DNA of 63,026 nt from Nocardia cyriacigeorgica (lineage in GTDB: Bacteria > Actinomycetota > Actinomycetes > Mycobacteriales > Mycobacteriaceae): assembly GCF_005863245.1 (NCBI RefSeq), contig NZ_VBUT01000016.1:1-63026 (forward strand), in the 5' to 3' direction. Of this stretch, positions 9,373 through 18,518 are shown piece after piece; positions within the stretch are counted from its first letter, which is position 1; each line of letters begins with the position of its first letter. A program made the translations under genes and the position numbers. The notes beneath the pieces are model-generated. The model searched no databases, was not told the DNA's origin, and saw only the letters and a program-made list of their open reading frames with translations.

Positions 9373-10928
9373 GTGAAGCACAGACCGCCACCGAGGAGCC
9401 CGGCGGTAAGCAGCGCAAGAAGTTCGAGTTCCCCGGCGCCGTCACGGTGTTGGCCATCGTCATGGTGCTGGTGTGGCTGGCGGCGCTGTTCATCCCGGCC
9501 GGCGAATACCGTACCGATGCCGACGGCGCCCCGATCCCCGGATCCTTCGATCGGGTGGATTCCCCGCTCACCTTCTGGGAACGGGTCCAGCAACTGATTC
9601 TGGCCCCGGTCAACGGCCTCTACGGCATACAGGACACCGCCACTGGATTCGTCGACACGGAGAACATGGGCCGGCTGTTCGGGTCGGTCGGTGTCGTGCT
9701 GTTCATCATGGCGCTCGGCGCGTTCATCTCGGTCAGCTTCGCCACCCGCAGCCTCGAGGTCGCCGTCGGCGGTCTCGGCGCCAGGCTGCAGGACAAGGGC
9801 TGGATGCTGATCGCGGTCATCATGGTGCTGTTCTCGGTGGGCGGTACCACCATGGGTTTCTCGGTGGAGACCTTCGGTTTCTACGCGCTGATCATCCCGT
9901 TGATGCTGGCCATGGGTTATGACCGGATGGTGGCGGCCGCGACGATCATCGTCGGCGCGCTCACCGGGACGATGGCGTCGACGGTCAATCCGTTCTCCAT
10001 CGGTGTGGCCTCCGGTGAGGCCGGGGTGTCGATCGGCGACGGCATCGTGCTCCGGTTCGTGCTGTGGGTCGTGCTCACCGCGGTCGCGGTGGTGTTCGTG
10101 ATCCGGTATGCCCGGCGCATCCAGCAGGACAAGTCGCGTTCACTGGTCGGGTTCGACAGCGACGAGGACGAGCCGGACACCGACACTCCCGAGGGCGAGC
10201 GGCAGCTGACCGGCACGCAGAAGTGGGTGCTCGCCATCACCGCGTTCACCTTCGGCCTGATGATCTTCTCGGTCATCCCGTGGTCGGCCATCTTCGGCGC
10301 CACGACCACGCCCGCCGAATACGACGTGTACCACGAAACCGCCACCGAGCCGTACTGGTTCGAACTCGGCTGGTGGTTCCCGCAGCTGTCGATGCTGTTC
10401 ATCATCGCGGCCATCGTGGTCGGTGTGGTGGCCAGGATGAGGGAGAAGGACATCGTCTCGCTGATCACCCGCGGCGCGGGCGATATGGTCGGCCCCGCCA
10501 TCGTGATCCTGCTGGCGCGCGGCGTCTCGGTCATCATGACCAACACCCAGACCCTCGACACCGTGCTCAACGCGATGGAGGAACTGGTCAGCGGCGCGTC
10601 GGCCGGGATCTTCGCGGTCCTGGTGATGATCGTCAACATTCCGCTGGCGGTGCTGATCCCGTCCTCGTCCGGGCATGCGACGCTGGCGATGCCGCTGCTG
10701 GCTCCGCTCGGCGATTTCGCCGGGGTGAGCCGTTCACTGGTGATCACGGCGTTTCAGATGGGCCACGGCCTGACCATGCTGATCGCGCCGACCAATGTGG
10801 TGGTCGTCGGCGGCCTGGCGATGGCCAAGGTCGGCTACGACAAATACCTGCGCTTCATCTGGCCGTTGATGCTGATCAACTTCGTTATCGTGTGCGTGGT
10901 GATCGGCGGCGCCGCGTTACTGGAGTGA
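9369..10928 (+). CDS. YfcC-family (DcuC-like) membrane carrier
   Basis: A 519-residue polytopic membrane protein of the YfcC/C4-dicarboxylate anaerobic carrier-like family. The cytoplasmic N-terminus (KQRKKFEFPGAVTVLAIVMVLVW) leads into about 11-12 hydrophobic segments. Family-typical features are SVGGTTMGFSVETFGFYALIIPL, GTMASTVNPFSIGVASG and IPSSSGHATLAMPLLAPL. The start overlaps the M20 peptidase stop by ATGA, so the pair forms an operon for uptake and hydrolysis of a peptide-like substrate. A strong hairpin follows directly downstream. Confidence 0.88.
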   Translation: MSEAQTATEEPGGKQRKKFEFPGAVTVLAIVMVLVWLAALFIPAGEYRTDADGAPIPGSFDRVDSPLTFWERVQQLILAPVNGLYGIQDTATGFVDTENMGRLFGSVGVVLFIMALGAFISVSFATRSLEVAVGGLGARLQDKGWMLIAVIMVLFSVGGTTMGFSVETFGFYALIIPLMLAMGYDRMVAAATIIVGALTGTMASTVNPFSIGVASGEAGVSIGDGIVLRFVLWVVLTAVAVVFVIRYARRIQQDKSRSLVGFDSDEDEPDTDTPEGERQLTGTQKWVLAITAFTFGLMIFSVIPWSAIFGATTTPAEYDVYHETATEPYWFELGWWFPQLSMLFIIAAIVVGVVARMREKDIVSLITRGAGDMVGPAIVILLARGVSVIMTNTQTLDTVLNAMEELVSGASAGIFAVLVMIVNIPLAVLIPSSSGHATLAMPLLAPLGDFAGVSRSLVITAFQMGHGLTMLIAPTNVVVVGGLAMAKVGYDKYLRFIWPLMLINFVIVCVVIGGAALLE

Positions 10929-10942
10929 TACGGGGCTGGACG

Positions 10943-10979
10943 ACGACCTGAGCACCGCCACCCGCGGTGGTCAGGTCGT
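10943..10979 (+). terminator. Stem-loop after the carrier gene
   Basis: ACGACCTGAGCACCGC pairs with GCGGTGGTCAGGTCGT across a 5-base loop, with one mismatch in 16 pairs. It lies 15 bases after the stop of the carrier gene. Confidence 0.65.
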
Positions 10980-11040
10980 TCGTCGTTAGAGCAGCGACGG
11001 GGCCCGGCCGGGATCCGCTGCGCCCGTTAGGGTTGATGGT

Positions 11041-11523
11041 GTGAACGTGGATGTGACCCCGCTGCCGGGAATCGGTGTGCGCAAAGATTTTCAGCTGACG
11101 GGTGTCCGTCGACGGATCGGCGTGATCGACCACAAAGACGGCAGTATCGACCTGATCTTCACCAAGGCCGGCGACCCCGACACCACCGTGCAGATCCCGT
11201 TGAGCGCGAACGAGGCGGGCGTGCTGGCCAACCTGCTCGGTGCGCCGCAGCTGGTCGCGCAGCTGCGCGAGGAACACCGCGATATGGACGGCGTCATCAC
11301 CCGTCAGCTGCCCATCCTGGAGGGCTCGCCCTACGACGGGCGCACGCTCGGCGAGACCGGAATGCGCACCAGGACCACCTCCTCCATCGTCGCGGTCATG
11401 CGAGCCGGACAGGTGATCGCCTCGCCGGGGCCGGACTTCGCGTTCACCGCGGGCGATCTGCTGGTCGTGGTCGGCACCGGTGAGGGGCTCGACGCCGCCG
11501 CCCGGATCCTGACCGACGGCTGA
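11041..11523 (+). CDS. Regulatory subunit of K+/H+ antiporter (KhtT-like, RCK_C domain)
   Basis: A 160-residue soluble protein with a GTG start. The N-terminal half (LPGIGVRKDFQL, RRIGVIDHKDGS) matches the KhtT N-domain, and the C-terminal half is a TrkA-C/RCK_C domain (ILEGSPYDGRTLGE, VIASPGPDFAFTAGDLLVVVG). In the family this domain binds a nucleotide such as c-di-AMP and gates the partner antiporter. The partner is encoded three bases downstream (11527), so the pair is a two-gene operon. Confidence 0.9.
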   Translation: MNVDVTPLPGIGVRKDFQLTGVRRRIGVIDHKDGSIDLIFTKAGDPDTTVQIPLSANEAGVLANLLGAPQLVAQLREEHRDMDGVITRQLPILEGSPYDGRTLGETGMRTRTTSSIVAVMRAGQVIASPGPDFAFTAGDLLVVVGTGEGLDAAARILTDG

Positions 11524-11526
11524 GCG

Positions 11527-12723
11527 GTGCAGGTGAGTGCAACCGCGCTGGCCTTGATCCAGCTGGGGGCGGTGTTCTTCGGCCTTGGTGTGCTCGGGCG
11601 GATCGCGGCGAAGATCGGCATGTCGCCGATTCCGCTGTATCTGCTCGGCGGCCTGGTCTTCGGCGAGGGCGGCATTGTCGAACTGCACGAGGTGGACGAA
11701 TTCATCCACCTGGCCAGCGAAATCGGCGTGGTGTTGCTGTTGCTGCTGCTCGGACTCGAGTACAGCGCGTCCGAACTCGTCACCGGGATGCGACGATCTT
11801 GGCCCGCCGGGCTGCTCGATATCGCGTTGAACGCGACGCCCGGTGTGATCGTGGCCCTGATGCTCGACCTCGGCGCGACCGGAGCCATCGCGATGGCAGG
11901 CGTCACCTACATCTCGTCGTCGGGCATCGTCGCGAAAGTGCTCAACGATCTCGGGCGCCTCGGTAACCGGGAAACACCGGTCGTGCTGTCGATCCTGGTG
12001 TTCGAGGACCTGGCCATGGCCGGATATCTGCCGGTGCTGACCGCGGTGCTCGCGGGCGTCGGGTTCGTCGCCGGGCTGAAAACCCTCGGTATCGCGTTGA
12101 TCGCCATTACCGTCGTGCTCGTCGTCGCGCTGCGCTACGGCAAATACGTCTCCGCGGTGGTGGCCAGCGACGATCGAGAGATCTTCCTGCTCAAACTGCT
12201 CGGCGCCGCGCTGCTGGTGGCCGGGATCGCCTCGGCGGTGCAGGTGTCGGCGGCGGTCGGCGCGTTCCTGCTCGGCATCGCCATCTCCGACTCCACCGCG
12301 CACAACGCGACCAAGATCCTGGAACCGCTGCGGGACCTGTTCGCGGCCATGTTCTTCGTGCTGTTCGGGCTCAGCACCGACCCGGCCAGCATCCCGCCGG
12401 TGCTCGGCTGGGCGGTACTGCTCGCGGTGGTCACCACGGCGACCAAGATCGCGACCGGCTGGTGGGCGGCGGCCCGCTCGGGCGCCACCGAACTCGGCCG
12501 GGCCCGCGCGGGCGCCGCGCTGGTCGCGCACGGTGAATTCTCCATCGTCATCGCCGGACTGGCCGTCGCCGCGGGCGCGGTGCCGGACGGATTCGCCGCG
12601 CTGGCCACCACCTACGTGCTGTTGATGGCGGTCATCGGACCGGTGGCCGCGCGGGTGGTGGAACCGGTGGTCGGGCTCGTCACCGGGCGGCCCAAACCTG
12701 CCCCCGATCCGGTCGAGGAGTGA
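11527..12723 (+). CDS. KefB/KhtU-type monovalent cation/H+ antiporter
   Basis: A 398-residue CPA2-type antiporter with 12-13 hydrophobic segments. LYLLGGLVFGEGG, SGIVAKVLNDLGRLG and VLSILVFEDLAMAGYLPVL correspond to the family's discontinuous helices. There is no C-terminal RCK domain; that role falls to the separate KhtT-like protein encoded just upstream. It starts with GTG. The likely role is K+ efflux in exchange for protons, for pH and potassium balance. Confidence 0.9.
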   Translation: MQVSATALALIQLGAVFFGLGVLGRIAAKIGMSPIPLYLLGGLVFGEGGIVELHEVDEFIHLASEIGVVLLLLLLGLEYSASELVTGMRRSWPAGLLDIALNATPGVIVALMLDLGATGAIAMAGVTYISSSGIVAKVLNDLGRLGNRETPVVLSILVFEDLAMAGYLPVLTAVLAGVGFVAGLKTLGIALIAITVVLVVALRYGKYVSAVVASDDREIFLLKLLGAALLVAGIASAVQVSAAVGAFLLGIAISDSTAHNATKILEPLRDLFAAMFFVLFGLSTDPASIPPVLGWAVLLAVVTTATKIATGWWAAARSGATELGRARAGAALVAHGEFSIVIAGLAVAAGAVPDGFAALATTYVLLMAVIGPVAARVVEPVVGLVTGRPKPAPDPVEE

Positions 12724-12807
12724 ACGGGGGTGCGGCTCCGCGTGACTGTTGCCGCGCCCCGGGCCGGGCGGTAGGGTGCCCTGAAGGTCAGCTGGGGAGG
12801 TGAGCAC

Positions 12808-13590
12808 ATGGCTACCTGGCGGTTCACCGGCCTGGAGTTCGACATCCTCTGGTCCGCGTACGGCCACGACCGGCTGCCGTACCCGCTGCGCTATCGGCCG
12901 GTCGCCGACGATTTCGAGGACCTGCGGCGGCAACGTGAAGCCGCGGTCGACGTCCTGCTGGAGAAGTACTACTCGACCGAACTGGTGGATGTGCTCACCC
13001 TGCTGCGTGAGCCCGAAGTGCGGATCGAGGTCAAAGGGTACGGCGGCCGGGATATGGCCCGCACCTACCGCTTTCACGGCGCGATGCGCGGAGCCGCGGG
13101 CGCGACCCTGGTGCAGTTACCGGGCGCGTCCGCCGATATCGGCGGCGACGTCATCGTCACCAATTGCGCCGCGAACCAGGTCCCCGCGCAAGCCGTGGCC
13201 GCCCTGCCACCCGCCAAAGCAGGCACCCGGCCGCCGGTCGAGGTGCGCCGCGCCGACCTCAGCGCCGACCGCACCCGCTACGTGCGCAATGTCGACGAAC
13301 TCAGCCTCACTCAGCAATTGGACCGCGTCTTCAAACGCCGGCGCCGCTCGCTCGGCGAGATCATGATCTTCCCCGGACCCGCCGTCGACGCCCGCCCGTC
13401 CTTCGGCCGCAGCTTCTGGTGGATGGACTACGAGGACGGCCGCTACTACGTGCGCACCGGCGACCCCATCATCGCCAAACCCGCGGGCCCCACCGCCCTC
13501 ACCAACGAAATCACCCGCTTGGCCGGGATCACGCGGCGCTTCTACCGCGAGGATCTCGCACACGACGAATACCTGCGGGTCAACCGCTGA
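12808..13590 (+). CDS. Orphan EspG-family ESX secretion-associated protein
   Basis: A 260-residue protein of the EspG family, starting MATWRFTGLEFDILWSAYG. Characteristic parts are DVLTLLREPEVRIEVKGYG, VIVTNCAANQVPAQAVAALPP and the C-terminal ALTNEITRLAGITRRFYREDLAHDEYL. In mycobacteria EspG is a cytosolic chaperone that binds PE-PPE pairs and hands them to the ESX machine. No PE/PPE, Esx or Ecc gene is near, so this copy is an orphan. The start has a good GGGGAGGTGAG ribosome site. Confidence 0.85.
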   Translation: MATWRFTGLEFDILWSAYGHDRLPYPLRYRPVADDFEDLRRQREAAVDVLLEKYYSTELVDVLTLLREPEVRIEVKGYGGRDMARTYRFHGAMRGAAGATLVQLPGASADIGGDVIVTNCAANQVPAQAVAALPPAKAGTRPPVEVRRADLSADRTRYVRNVDELSLTQQLDRVFKRRRRSLGEIMIFPGPAVDARPSFGRSFWWMDYEDGRYYVRTGDPIIAKPAGPTALTNEITRLAGITRRFYREDLAHDEYLRVNR

Positions 13591-13779
13591 GCCGAGTCGC
13601 CGGTCCAGCAGGAGCCCGGAGGCCACACATCGTCCGAGTTCGCCATGCCCGCCGGTCGGGCATCGGCAGCTCACGCCACAACGTCCGAATCCGTCCGCCC
13701 ACACCCCGTCGATGTCGGATCGCGGCGTGCGGGGCCCGGCAGCGGGACTGTGCGCGTCGTGGCGCCGACCATGGCGACC

Positions 13780-14658
13780 ATGGCACACGACATCACCGGT
13801 TTTCATCACGTCGGCATCGTCAACCGCGACCTCGACACCATGGCGGCGCGATACCGCTCGTTCGGCTTCACGCTCAGCCCACGATCACGGCATCTGCTCA
13901 GCGAGCGTCCCGGCGCGCCGTTGACCGCGGGGTGCACCGCGAATATGTGCGTGCTGTTCGGCGATTCGTATATCGAACTGCTCGGGATCGTCGATGAATT
14001 CGCTCCTGATCCGTGGCACACCAAGCAGATGGTGGAACAGTTCGAAGGGCTGCGGATCCTGAGCCTGGACACCCACGACGCGGCGGCCACGGATGCGTGG
14101 TTCGGCGCGGCGGGGCTGGCGACATCGGGGGTGCTGGAACTCGAGCGTCCGGTCGACACCGAGGACGGCCCCGCCACCCTGCGCGCCCGGTCGGTGCACC
14201 TCGATCCGCGCACGACCGCCGAGGGCTATATCGGTGCCGCACAACATCTCACCCGCGAATACGTCCGGCAACCGCGCTATCTCACCCACCCCAACGGCGC
14301 TCACGGTCTCGCGTCGATCCTGATCGTCGCCGAGGACGCGCACATGGACGTGATCACCCAGCGGTACCGCGACATCCTCGGCACTGCTACCGAGACCGCC
14401 GGACCGGCCACTGTGCTGGAACGCGGCGGTGCCCGGATCGAGATCGTGCCCGCCTCGGTGGTCGCGCGGGTGCTGCCAGGGGAAACGGCCCCGGCGCCGT
14501 CGTATTTGGCGGCGTTGACCATTCGCGTCGACGACGTCGATCACGCGCGCACGTTCATCGCCGGCACCGGAATCGGCACCCGGACCACCGAGTCGGGCTT
14601 CTTCGTTTCCGGCCGCGATGCGTGTGGGGCCGGACTGTTCTTCACCTCGGCCTGCTGA
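13780..14658 (+). CDS. VOC/glyoxalase-like domain protein
   Basis: A protein of about 292 residues with the PF13468-type glyoxalase fold. It opens MAHDITGFHHVGIVNRDLD and contains two half-domains (LFGDSYIELLGIVDEF; a second half near residues 185-285 with LTIRVDDVDHARTFIAG). Upstream in-frame starts exist (ATG 13771, GTG 13750); 13780 is chosen because homology begins there and no ribosome site distinguishes them. The substrate is unknown; proteins of this type are often annotated only as VOC family. A terminator hairpin lies about 110 bases downstream. Confidence 0.75.
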   Translation: MAHDITGFHHVGIVNRDLDTMAARYRSFGFTLSPRSRHLLSERPGAPLTAGCTANMCVLFGDSYIELLGIVDEFAPDPWHTKQMVEQFEGLRILSLDTHDAAATDAWFGAAGLATSGVLELERPVDTEDGPATLRARSVHLDPRTTAEGYIGAAQHLTREYVRQPRYLTHPNGAHGLASILIVAEDAHMDVITQRYRDILGTATETAGPATVLERGGARIEIVPASVVARVLPGETAPAPSYLAALTIRVDDVDHARTFIAGTGIGTRTTESGFFVSGRDACGAGLFFTSAC

Positions 14659-14771
14659 TCTGCGCGGTTCGCGCCCGGTGAGTGGTCAGCAGCGCCCGGC
14701 AGTTGGCCGTGCTCAGCGTATCGATGCGATGAAGGACTGCAACCACCGGACAGTGTGCTGATACCGGGTCA

Positions 14772-14800
14772 CGGGGTTGCCGACACGTTCGGCAACCCCG
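14772..14800 (+). terminator. Stem-loop terminator
   Basis: CGGGGTTGCCGA pairs perfectly with TCGGCAACCCCG across a 5-base loop. It lies downstream of the VOC gene and before the acetyltransferase gene. Confidence 0.6.
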
Positions 14801-14946
14801 CGACGGGCACGACAGCCGATGCGTAGCGACCAGACCCGGTGCCTGCTCTCGCCGCGCGATATGCCAGCCTGGAAGGGGTCTAACCACGGCAGAGACCGGG
14901 TGGGCCGGGGGAGACACCGATCTCGACGATGAGAGTGAGGACCGTG

Positions 14947-15570
14947 ATGTCCGCTCGCCCCGATGTTCGTCCCGCGCGGCGCGACGAAATTCCCGCGTTG
15001 TCAAAGACTTTGGCCGCCGCGTTTCACGAGGATCCGGTCTCGGTGTGGCTGTGGCCGGACCCGCGACGGCGGGCCGCCGGATTGGCGCGCTTCTTCGCGA
15101 CCATGACCCGCCACCACCACTTCGCCACCGGCGGCGTCGACCTCGCGGTCGATGCGTCCGGCGCGATCGGTGGCGCCGCGCTGTGGAATCCGCCCGGACG
15201 CTGGCAGCACTCGACGGTCTCGGAGCTGTTGATGCTGCCGCAGTTCGCCCGCGCCATGGGCATCCGGATGCTCGCGGGTAAACGGCTGGGCGAAATCATG
15301 ACCGAACGGCACCCGCGGGAACCGCACTGGTATCTCGCGGTGATCGGCAGCGACCCCGCCCAGCGGGGTCGCGGATACGGGCACGCATTGATGAGCAAGC
15401 GCCTCGACCAATGCGACAGCGAGCACGTGCCCGCCTATCTGGAATCCAGCAATGAAGCCAATATCGGCTACTACCAGCGCTTCGGATTCGAGATCACCGA
15501 CACCATCACCATCCCCGGCGACGGGCCGACGCTATGGGCGATGTGGCGTATGCCCCGGCCACGGGGATGA
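14947..15570 (+). CDS. GNAT-family N-acetyltransferase
   Basis: A 207-residue acetyltransferase. Motif A is clear: LAVIGSDPAQRGRGYGHALM, with the acetyl-CoA pyrophosphate loop R-G-R-G-Y-G. Motif B follows with YLESSNEANIGYYQRFGFEI. The ATG at 14947 is preferred because GTGAGGA lies 6 bases before it; an ATG at 14929 is an alternative. The last 39 bases overlap the 3' end of the convergent double-Lrp regulator gene. The acceptor substrate is unknown. Confidence 0.85.
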   Translation: MSARPDVRPARRDEIPALSKTLAAAFHEDPVSVWLWPDPRRRAAGLARFFATMTRHHHFATGGVDLAVDASGAIGGAALWNPPGRWQHSTVSELLMLPQFARAMGIRMLAGKRLGEIMTERHPREPHWYLAVIGSDPAQRGRGYGHALMSKRLDQCDSEHVPAYLESSNEANIGYYQRFGFEITDTITIPGDGPTLWAMWRMPRPRG

Positions 15571-16545
15571 GCTGGAGCGCTTCACGATTCGCCAGACGTC
15601 GGCGGTGTCGACCCGGTCGACCCCCGCAAGGCTGCCGACGCGCTCGGTGACGTAATCGAACAGGGCCCTCGCGTCCCGGCAGACGGTGAAGACCAGCAGG
15701 TTGTGGCTGCCGGTGGTGGCGCCGACGAAGGCCACCTCGGGATCGGCGGCCAGCTCACCGCCCACCGCGGTGAGCCGGGCAGGCGCGACGGTCAACCAGA
15801 GCACGCATTGGAAGGTGTAGCCGAGCACGACGGCGTCGACCTCCACATCGAACCGCAGGACGGCGGCGCGGCGCAGTTCGTCCAACCGCCTGCGCACCGC
15901 CGATTCCGACCAGCCCAGCGCGCCCGCCAGCCGCGGATAGGCCGCGCGGCCGTCGACGGCGAGCGCGGGCAGCAGGCGCCGATCCAGCTCCGTCAGCGTG
16001 ACCGGACCGGACAGCTCACCCGACGGCGGGTCGAGGGCGGCGACCTGATCCGGCGCCAGCGCCGACGTGCGGCCGGGCCACGGCCGCGTCATGAGGTTGC
16101 GCAGCAGCCGATGCGCCTCCACGTCGACCACCTCACGGTGGCGGGCGAGCGCCGCCACCGGCGCCGGCTCGGTCGCGCCGGTGCGGAACACACAGACGAT
16201 CTCGGTGCCACTGGACAGCATCGTCACCCACGCGGCATCGGGGCGGCGCGCCAGCGCCTGGGCGACGGCATCGGCTCCGCCCGGACGCACCCGGATCCGC
16301 ACCACCCATTCGGCGTCGCCGGTGCGCCGGCTGTCGATCACGCCGGTGACCCGGACCAGCCCGTTCGCACGCAGACGCGCATAGCGGCGGGCCGCGGTGC
16401 GGTCGGAGATATCGAGGACCTCGGCGATCCGGCTGAAGGGTGCCCGTCCGTCCACTTGCAGCGCGTGCAGCAAGCCCAAGTCGGCGGTGTCGAGCGTGAC
16501 CGGATCCACCACAACACAATAGGCGGATGTCGCAATCCGTCGCAT
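15532..16545 (-). CDS. Double-module Lrp/AsnC-type transcriptional regulator
   Basis: A 337-residue tandem duplication of the Lrp/AsnC unit. HTH 1 (VTLDTADLGLLHALQVDG, SDRTAARRYARL) is followed by a ligand domain. A second HTH (VTLTELDRRLLPALAVDG, SESAVRRRLDEL) is followed by a second RAM-like domain (FQCVLWLTVAPARL, GSHNLLVFTVC). Ordinary Lrp proteins have about 150 residues, so this is a full duplication. The start is uncertain: ATG 16545 or GTG 16512. It is divergent from a DoxX gene, which is the likely target. Confidence 0.85.
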   Translation of the reverse strand: MRRIATSAYCVVVDPVTLDTADLGLLHALQVDGRAPFSRIAEVLDISDRTAARRYARLRANGLVRVTGVIDSRRTGDAEWVVRIRVRPGGADAVAQALARRPDAAWVTMLSSGTEIVCVFRTGATEPAPVAALARHREVVDVEAHRLLRNLMTRPWPGRTSALAPDQVAALDPPSGELSGPVTLTELDRRLLPALAVDGRAAYPRLAGALGWSESAVRRRLDELRRAAVLRFDVEVDAVVLGYTFQCVLWLTVAPARLTAVGGELAADPEVAFVGATTGSHNLLVFTVCRDARALFDYVTERVGSLAGVDRVDTADVWRIVKRSSSSPWPGHTPHRP

Positions 16546-16629
16546 CGGGCGCGATGCGGTGGCGGGATGTGCGGAGGCCAGCACGATCGGGCAGGTCACT
16601 ACCTTCTCCAACCTTTCCGAGGACACGAC

Positions 16630-17169
16630 ATGTTCGACACCCTTCTGCTCCTGCTGGTCCCGACGCTGGCCTGCCGGCTGCTCGGCCGGTTCGGCGTCAC
16701 CCAGTTCACCGCCTGGACCGTGTGCCTGGCGCACGGTCTCGCGGTGATGTTGCTGTTCACCGGGGCGGCGCACTTCCTGCCCGACAGCGTCGAGGCCATG
16801 CCGAGCCATGCGGATCTGACCGCGATGGTGCCGCCCTACCTGCCGTTTCCGGGTGTCCTGGTGTATGTGACCGGCGTGCTGGAACTGCTGGGCGCCGCCG
16901 CGCTGGTGATCGCGTCCACGCGCGCGGTCGCGGGCGTGGGGTTGGCGCTGCTGTTTGTGGTCATGCTCCCCGCGAATGTCTATGCCGCGATGGAATCGGT
17001 GCCGTTGAACGGTGATCCCGCGACGCCGCTGTGGTTCCGCATCCCGGAGCAGATCGCGTTCATCGCCGTCGCGTTGATCGCTGTCGCCGCGGCGCCGGAC
17101 GGGCCGGTGCGGCGTGCGCTGCTCGGCGTGGTCCGGCGTCGGTCCCCTCGCGCGGCGGTATCCGGATAG
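16630..17169 (+). CDS. DoxX-like membrane protein
   Basis: A 179-residue protein with four predicted membrane segments (MFDTLLLLLVPTLACRLLG; AWTVCLAHGLAVMLLFTGAAHFLP; FPGVLVYVTGVLELLGAAALVI; VGLALLFVVMLPANVYAA). The GAAHF and GVLELLGA motifs are typical of DoxX. GAGGA lies 5 bases before the ATG. It is divergently transcribed from the double-Lrp regulator with a short shared promoter region, so local control by that regulator is likely. It is convergent with the TerD gene, with 8 bases between the stops. Confidence 0.82.
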   Translation: MFDTLLLLLVPTLACRLLGRFGVTQFTAWTVCLAHGLAVMLLFTGAAHFLPDSVEAMPSHADLTAMVPPYLPFPGVLVYVTGVLELLGAAALVIASTRAVAGVGLALLFVVMLPANVYAAMESVPLNGDPATPLWFRIPEQIAFIAVALIAVAAAPDGPVRRALLGVVRRRSPRAAVSG

Positions 17170-17177
17170 GGAACGCG

Positions 17178-18308
17178 TCAGGCGAGGTGGTGGGTGAGCT
17201 GGTGCACGGCCTCGCCCGGATGGGTGGCGTAGACGGGTTCGCCGATGGCCTGCATCTTCCAGCCGGTGTCCGCCAGGTACAGCTTGGCCATCACCATGCC
17301 GGTGTGCGGGCCGCCGCCGTTCAGGTCGAGGTGGGCCAGTTCGGCGCCGGTGCCCGCGTCGACCAGGCGGCAGAAGGCATTGCGGATGCTGTCGAAGCTG
17401 TGGCCGTGGTAGCTGGTGACCACCAGGATCACCGTCGCCACCTGCGGATGGATCCGGGACAGGTCGACGGTGATGACCTCGTTCTCGCCGCCGCCTTCAC
17501 CGGTCATGCTGTCGCCGAGATGACGTACCGCGCCGTCGTTGGAACTGAGCTGGGCGAAGTAGACGGCGTCGAGCAGGTGATGGTCGCGGTCGAACATCAG
17601 GGCGGCGGCGTCGAGATCGGCGGGGGTGGCGGCGCCGCCGACGAGCTTGTGGCCGGGCACGGGATCCCAGCCGAGGCCGAGGCGCACCATGTCGAGGGTG
17701 GGACCCGCGCCGGTACGCAGGCGCACGACCTGCCCCGGAACGAGACCGAGCGGGCGGTCTTCGGACAGGACGGTGGCATCGACCTGCTCACGGCGATCGG
17801 GACGGGAACCCACCTGAACGTGGCTCTCGGCCAGCACCGCGGCGAATCCGCCGGCATGCCCGCGTCCGACGACGGTGATGCCCCAACCCGCGCCGCTGCG
17901 TTCGATATCGAGGGCCACCACCGCCGAGACCGCGCCCACTCCGTCGAAGGTGCCTCGATACACCTCGCCGCCCCGGCTGTCGGCGACGGTGAGCGCGGGT
18001 GCGTCCGCCTCGGCGAAGGTGCGGTGCGGATTGTCCAGGGCCAGCACCACCCGGACGGTGGTCGCCGCGTGCGGGATCGAGGACAGTTCGATGTGCAGCG
18101 TCGGCGCCGGAGCCATCCCCGGACCGGCCAATCGCAGCCCACGCGCCTCGGATTGGGTGCCGAACACGAAGTCGGTCTCGTCGTGGATGGCGCCGTCGGG
18201 TCCCAGCAGGATCGCCGCGAGATGGGCGGGCAACTCCGACCGCGCGGTGACCACCAGGCTCTCCGCGGCTATCGGTACGAGCTGTTGCTGTCGGAGCCCT
18301 TCGGTCAC
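17178..18308 (-). CDS. TerD-family protein with two domains
   Basis: A protein of about 376 residues. The C-terminal half is a complete calcium-binding TerD domain: LGLGWDP, ADLDAAALMFDRDH, LSSNDGAVRHLGDSMTGEGGGENEVITVDL. The N-terminal half is a divergent second copy (HIELSSIPHAATTVRVVLALDNPHRTFAEADAPALTVAD). The GTG at 18308 is preferred because AAGGGGA sits at proper distance; ATG codons at 18314 and 18323 are alternatives. TerD proteins are tied to stress and tellurite resistance, but no other ter gene is near. Confidence 0.82.
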   Translation of the reverse strand: MTEGLRQQQLVPIAAESLVVTARSELPAHLAAILLGPDGAIHDETDFVFGTQSEARGLRLAGPGMAPAPTLHIELSSIPHAATTVRVVLALDNPHRTFAEADAPALTVADSRGGEVYRGTFDGVGAVSAVVALDIERSGAGWGITVVGRGHAGGFAAVLAESHVQVGSRPDRREQVDATVLSEDRPLGLVPGQVVRLRTGAGPTLDMVRLGLGWDPVPGHKLVGGAATPADLDAAALMFDRDHHLLDAVYFAQLSSNDGAVRHLGDSMTGEGGGENEVITVDLSRIHPQVATVILVVTSYHGHSFDSIRNAFCRLVDAGTGAELAHLDLNGGGPHTGMVMAKLYLADTGWKMQAIGEPVYATHPGEAVHQLTHHLA

Positions 18309-18518
18309 GCGCATCCCCTTCATCGGCTGCCAGCACACATGCGGTGCGCCAACGCATTCCACGCCGGCCTGCATTGAGTGCCGATCGGACCGCCGCGGCC
18401 CGACGCTCCCACTGTAGGTGCCGGGCCTTCCGCGACGGCCGATTCGGCGCGATGACCCGGCCCGGCGCGCGGTGCGGTGACGCTTCCGACCGCTCCCGAT
18501 CCGTGCTATCGAGTGACC

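Noticed and set aside
10885..13077. A 730-residue minus-strand open frame
   Set aside because: It is antisense to the KhtT/KhtU-like and EspG genes and has the His/Arg/Asp-rich composition of a GC-rich shadow frame.
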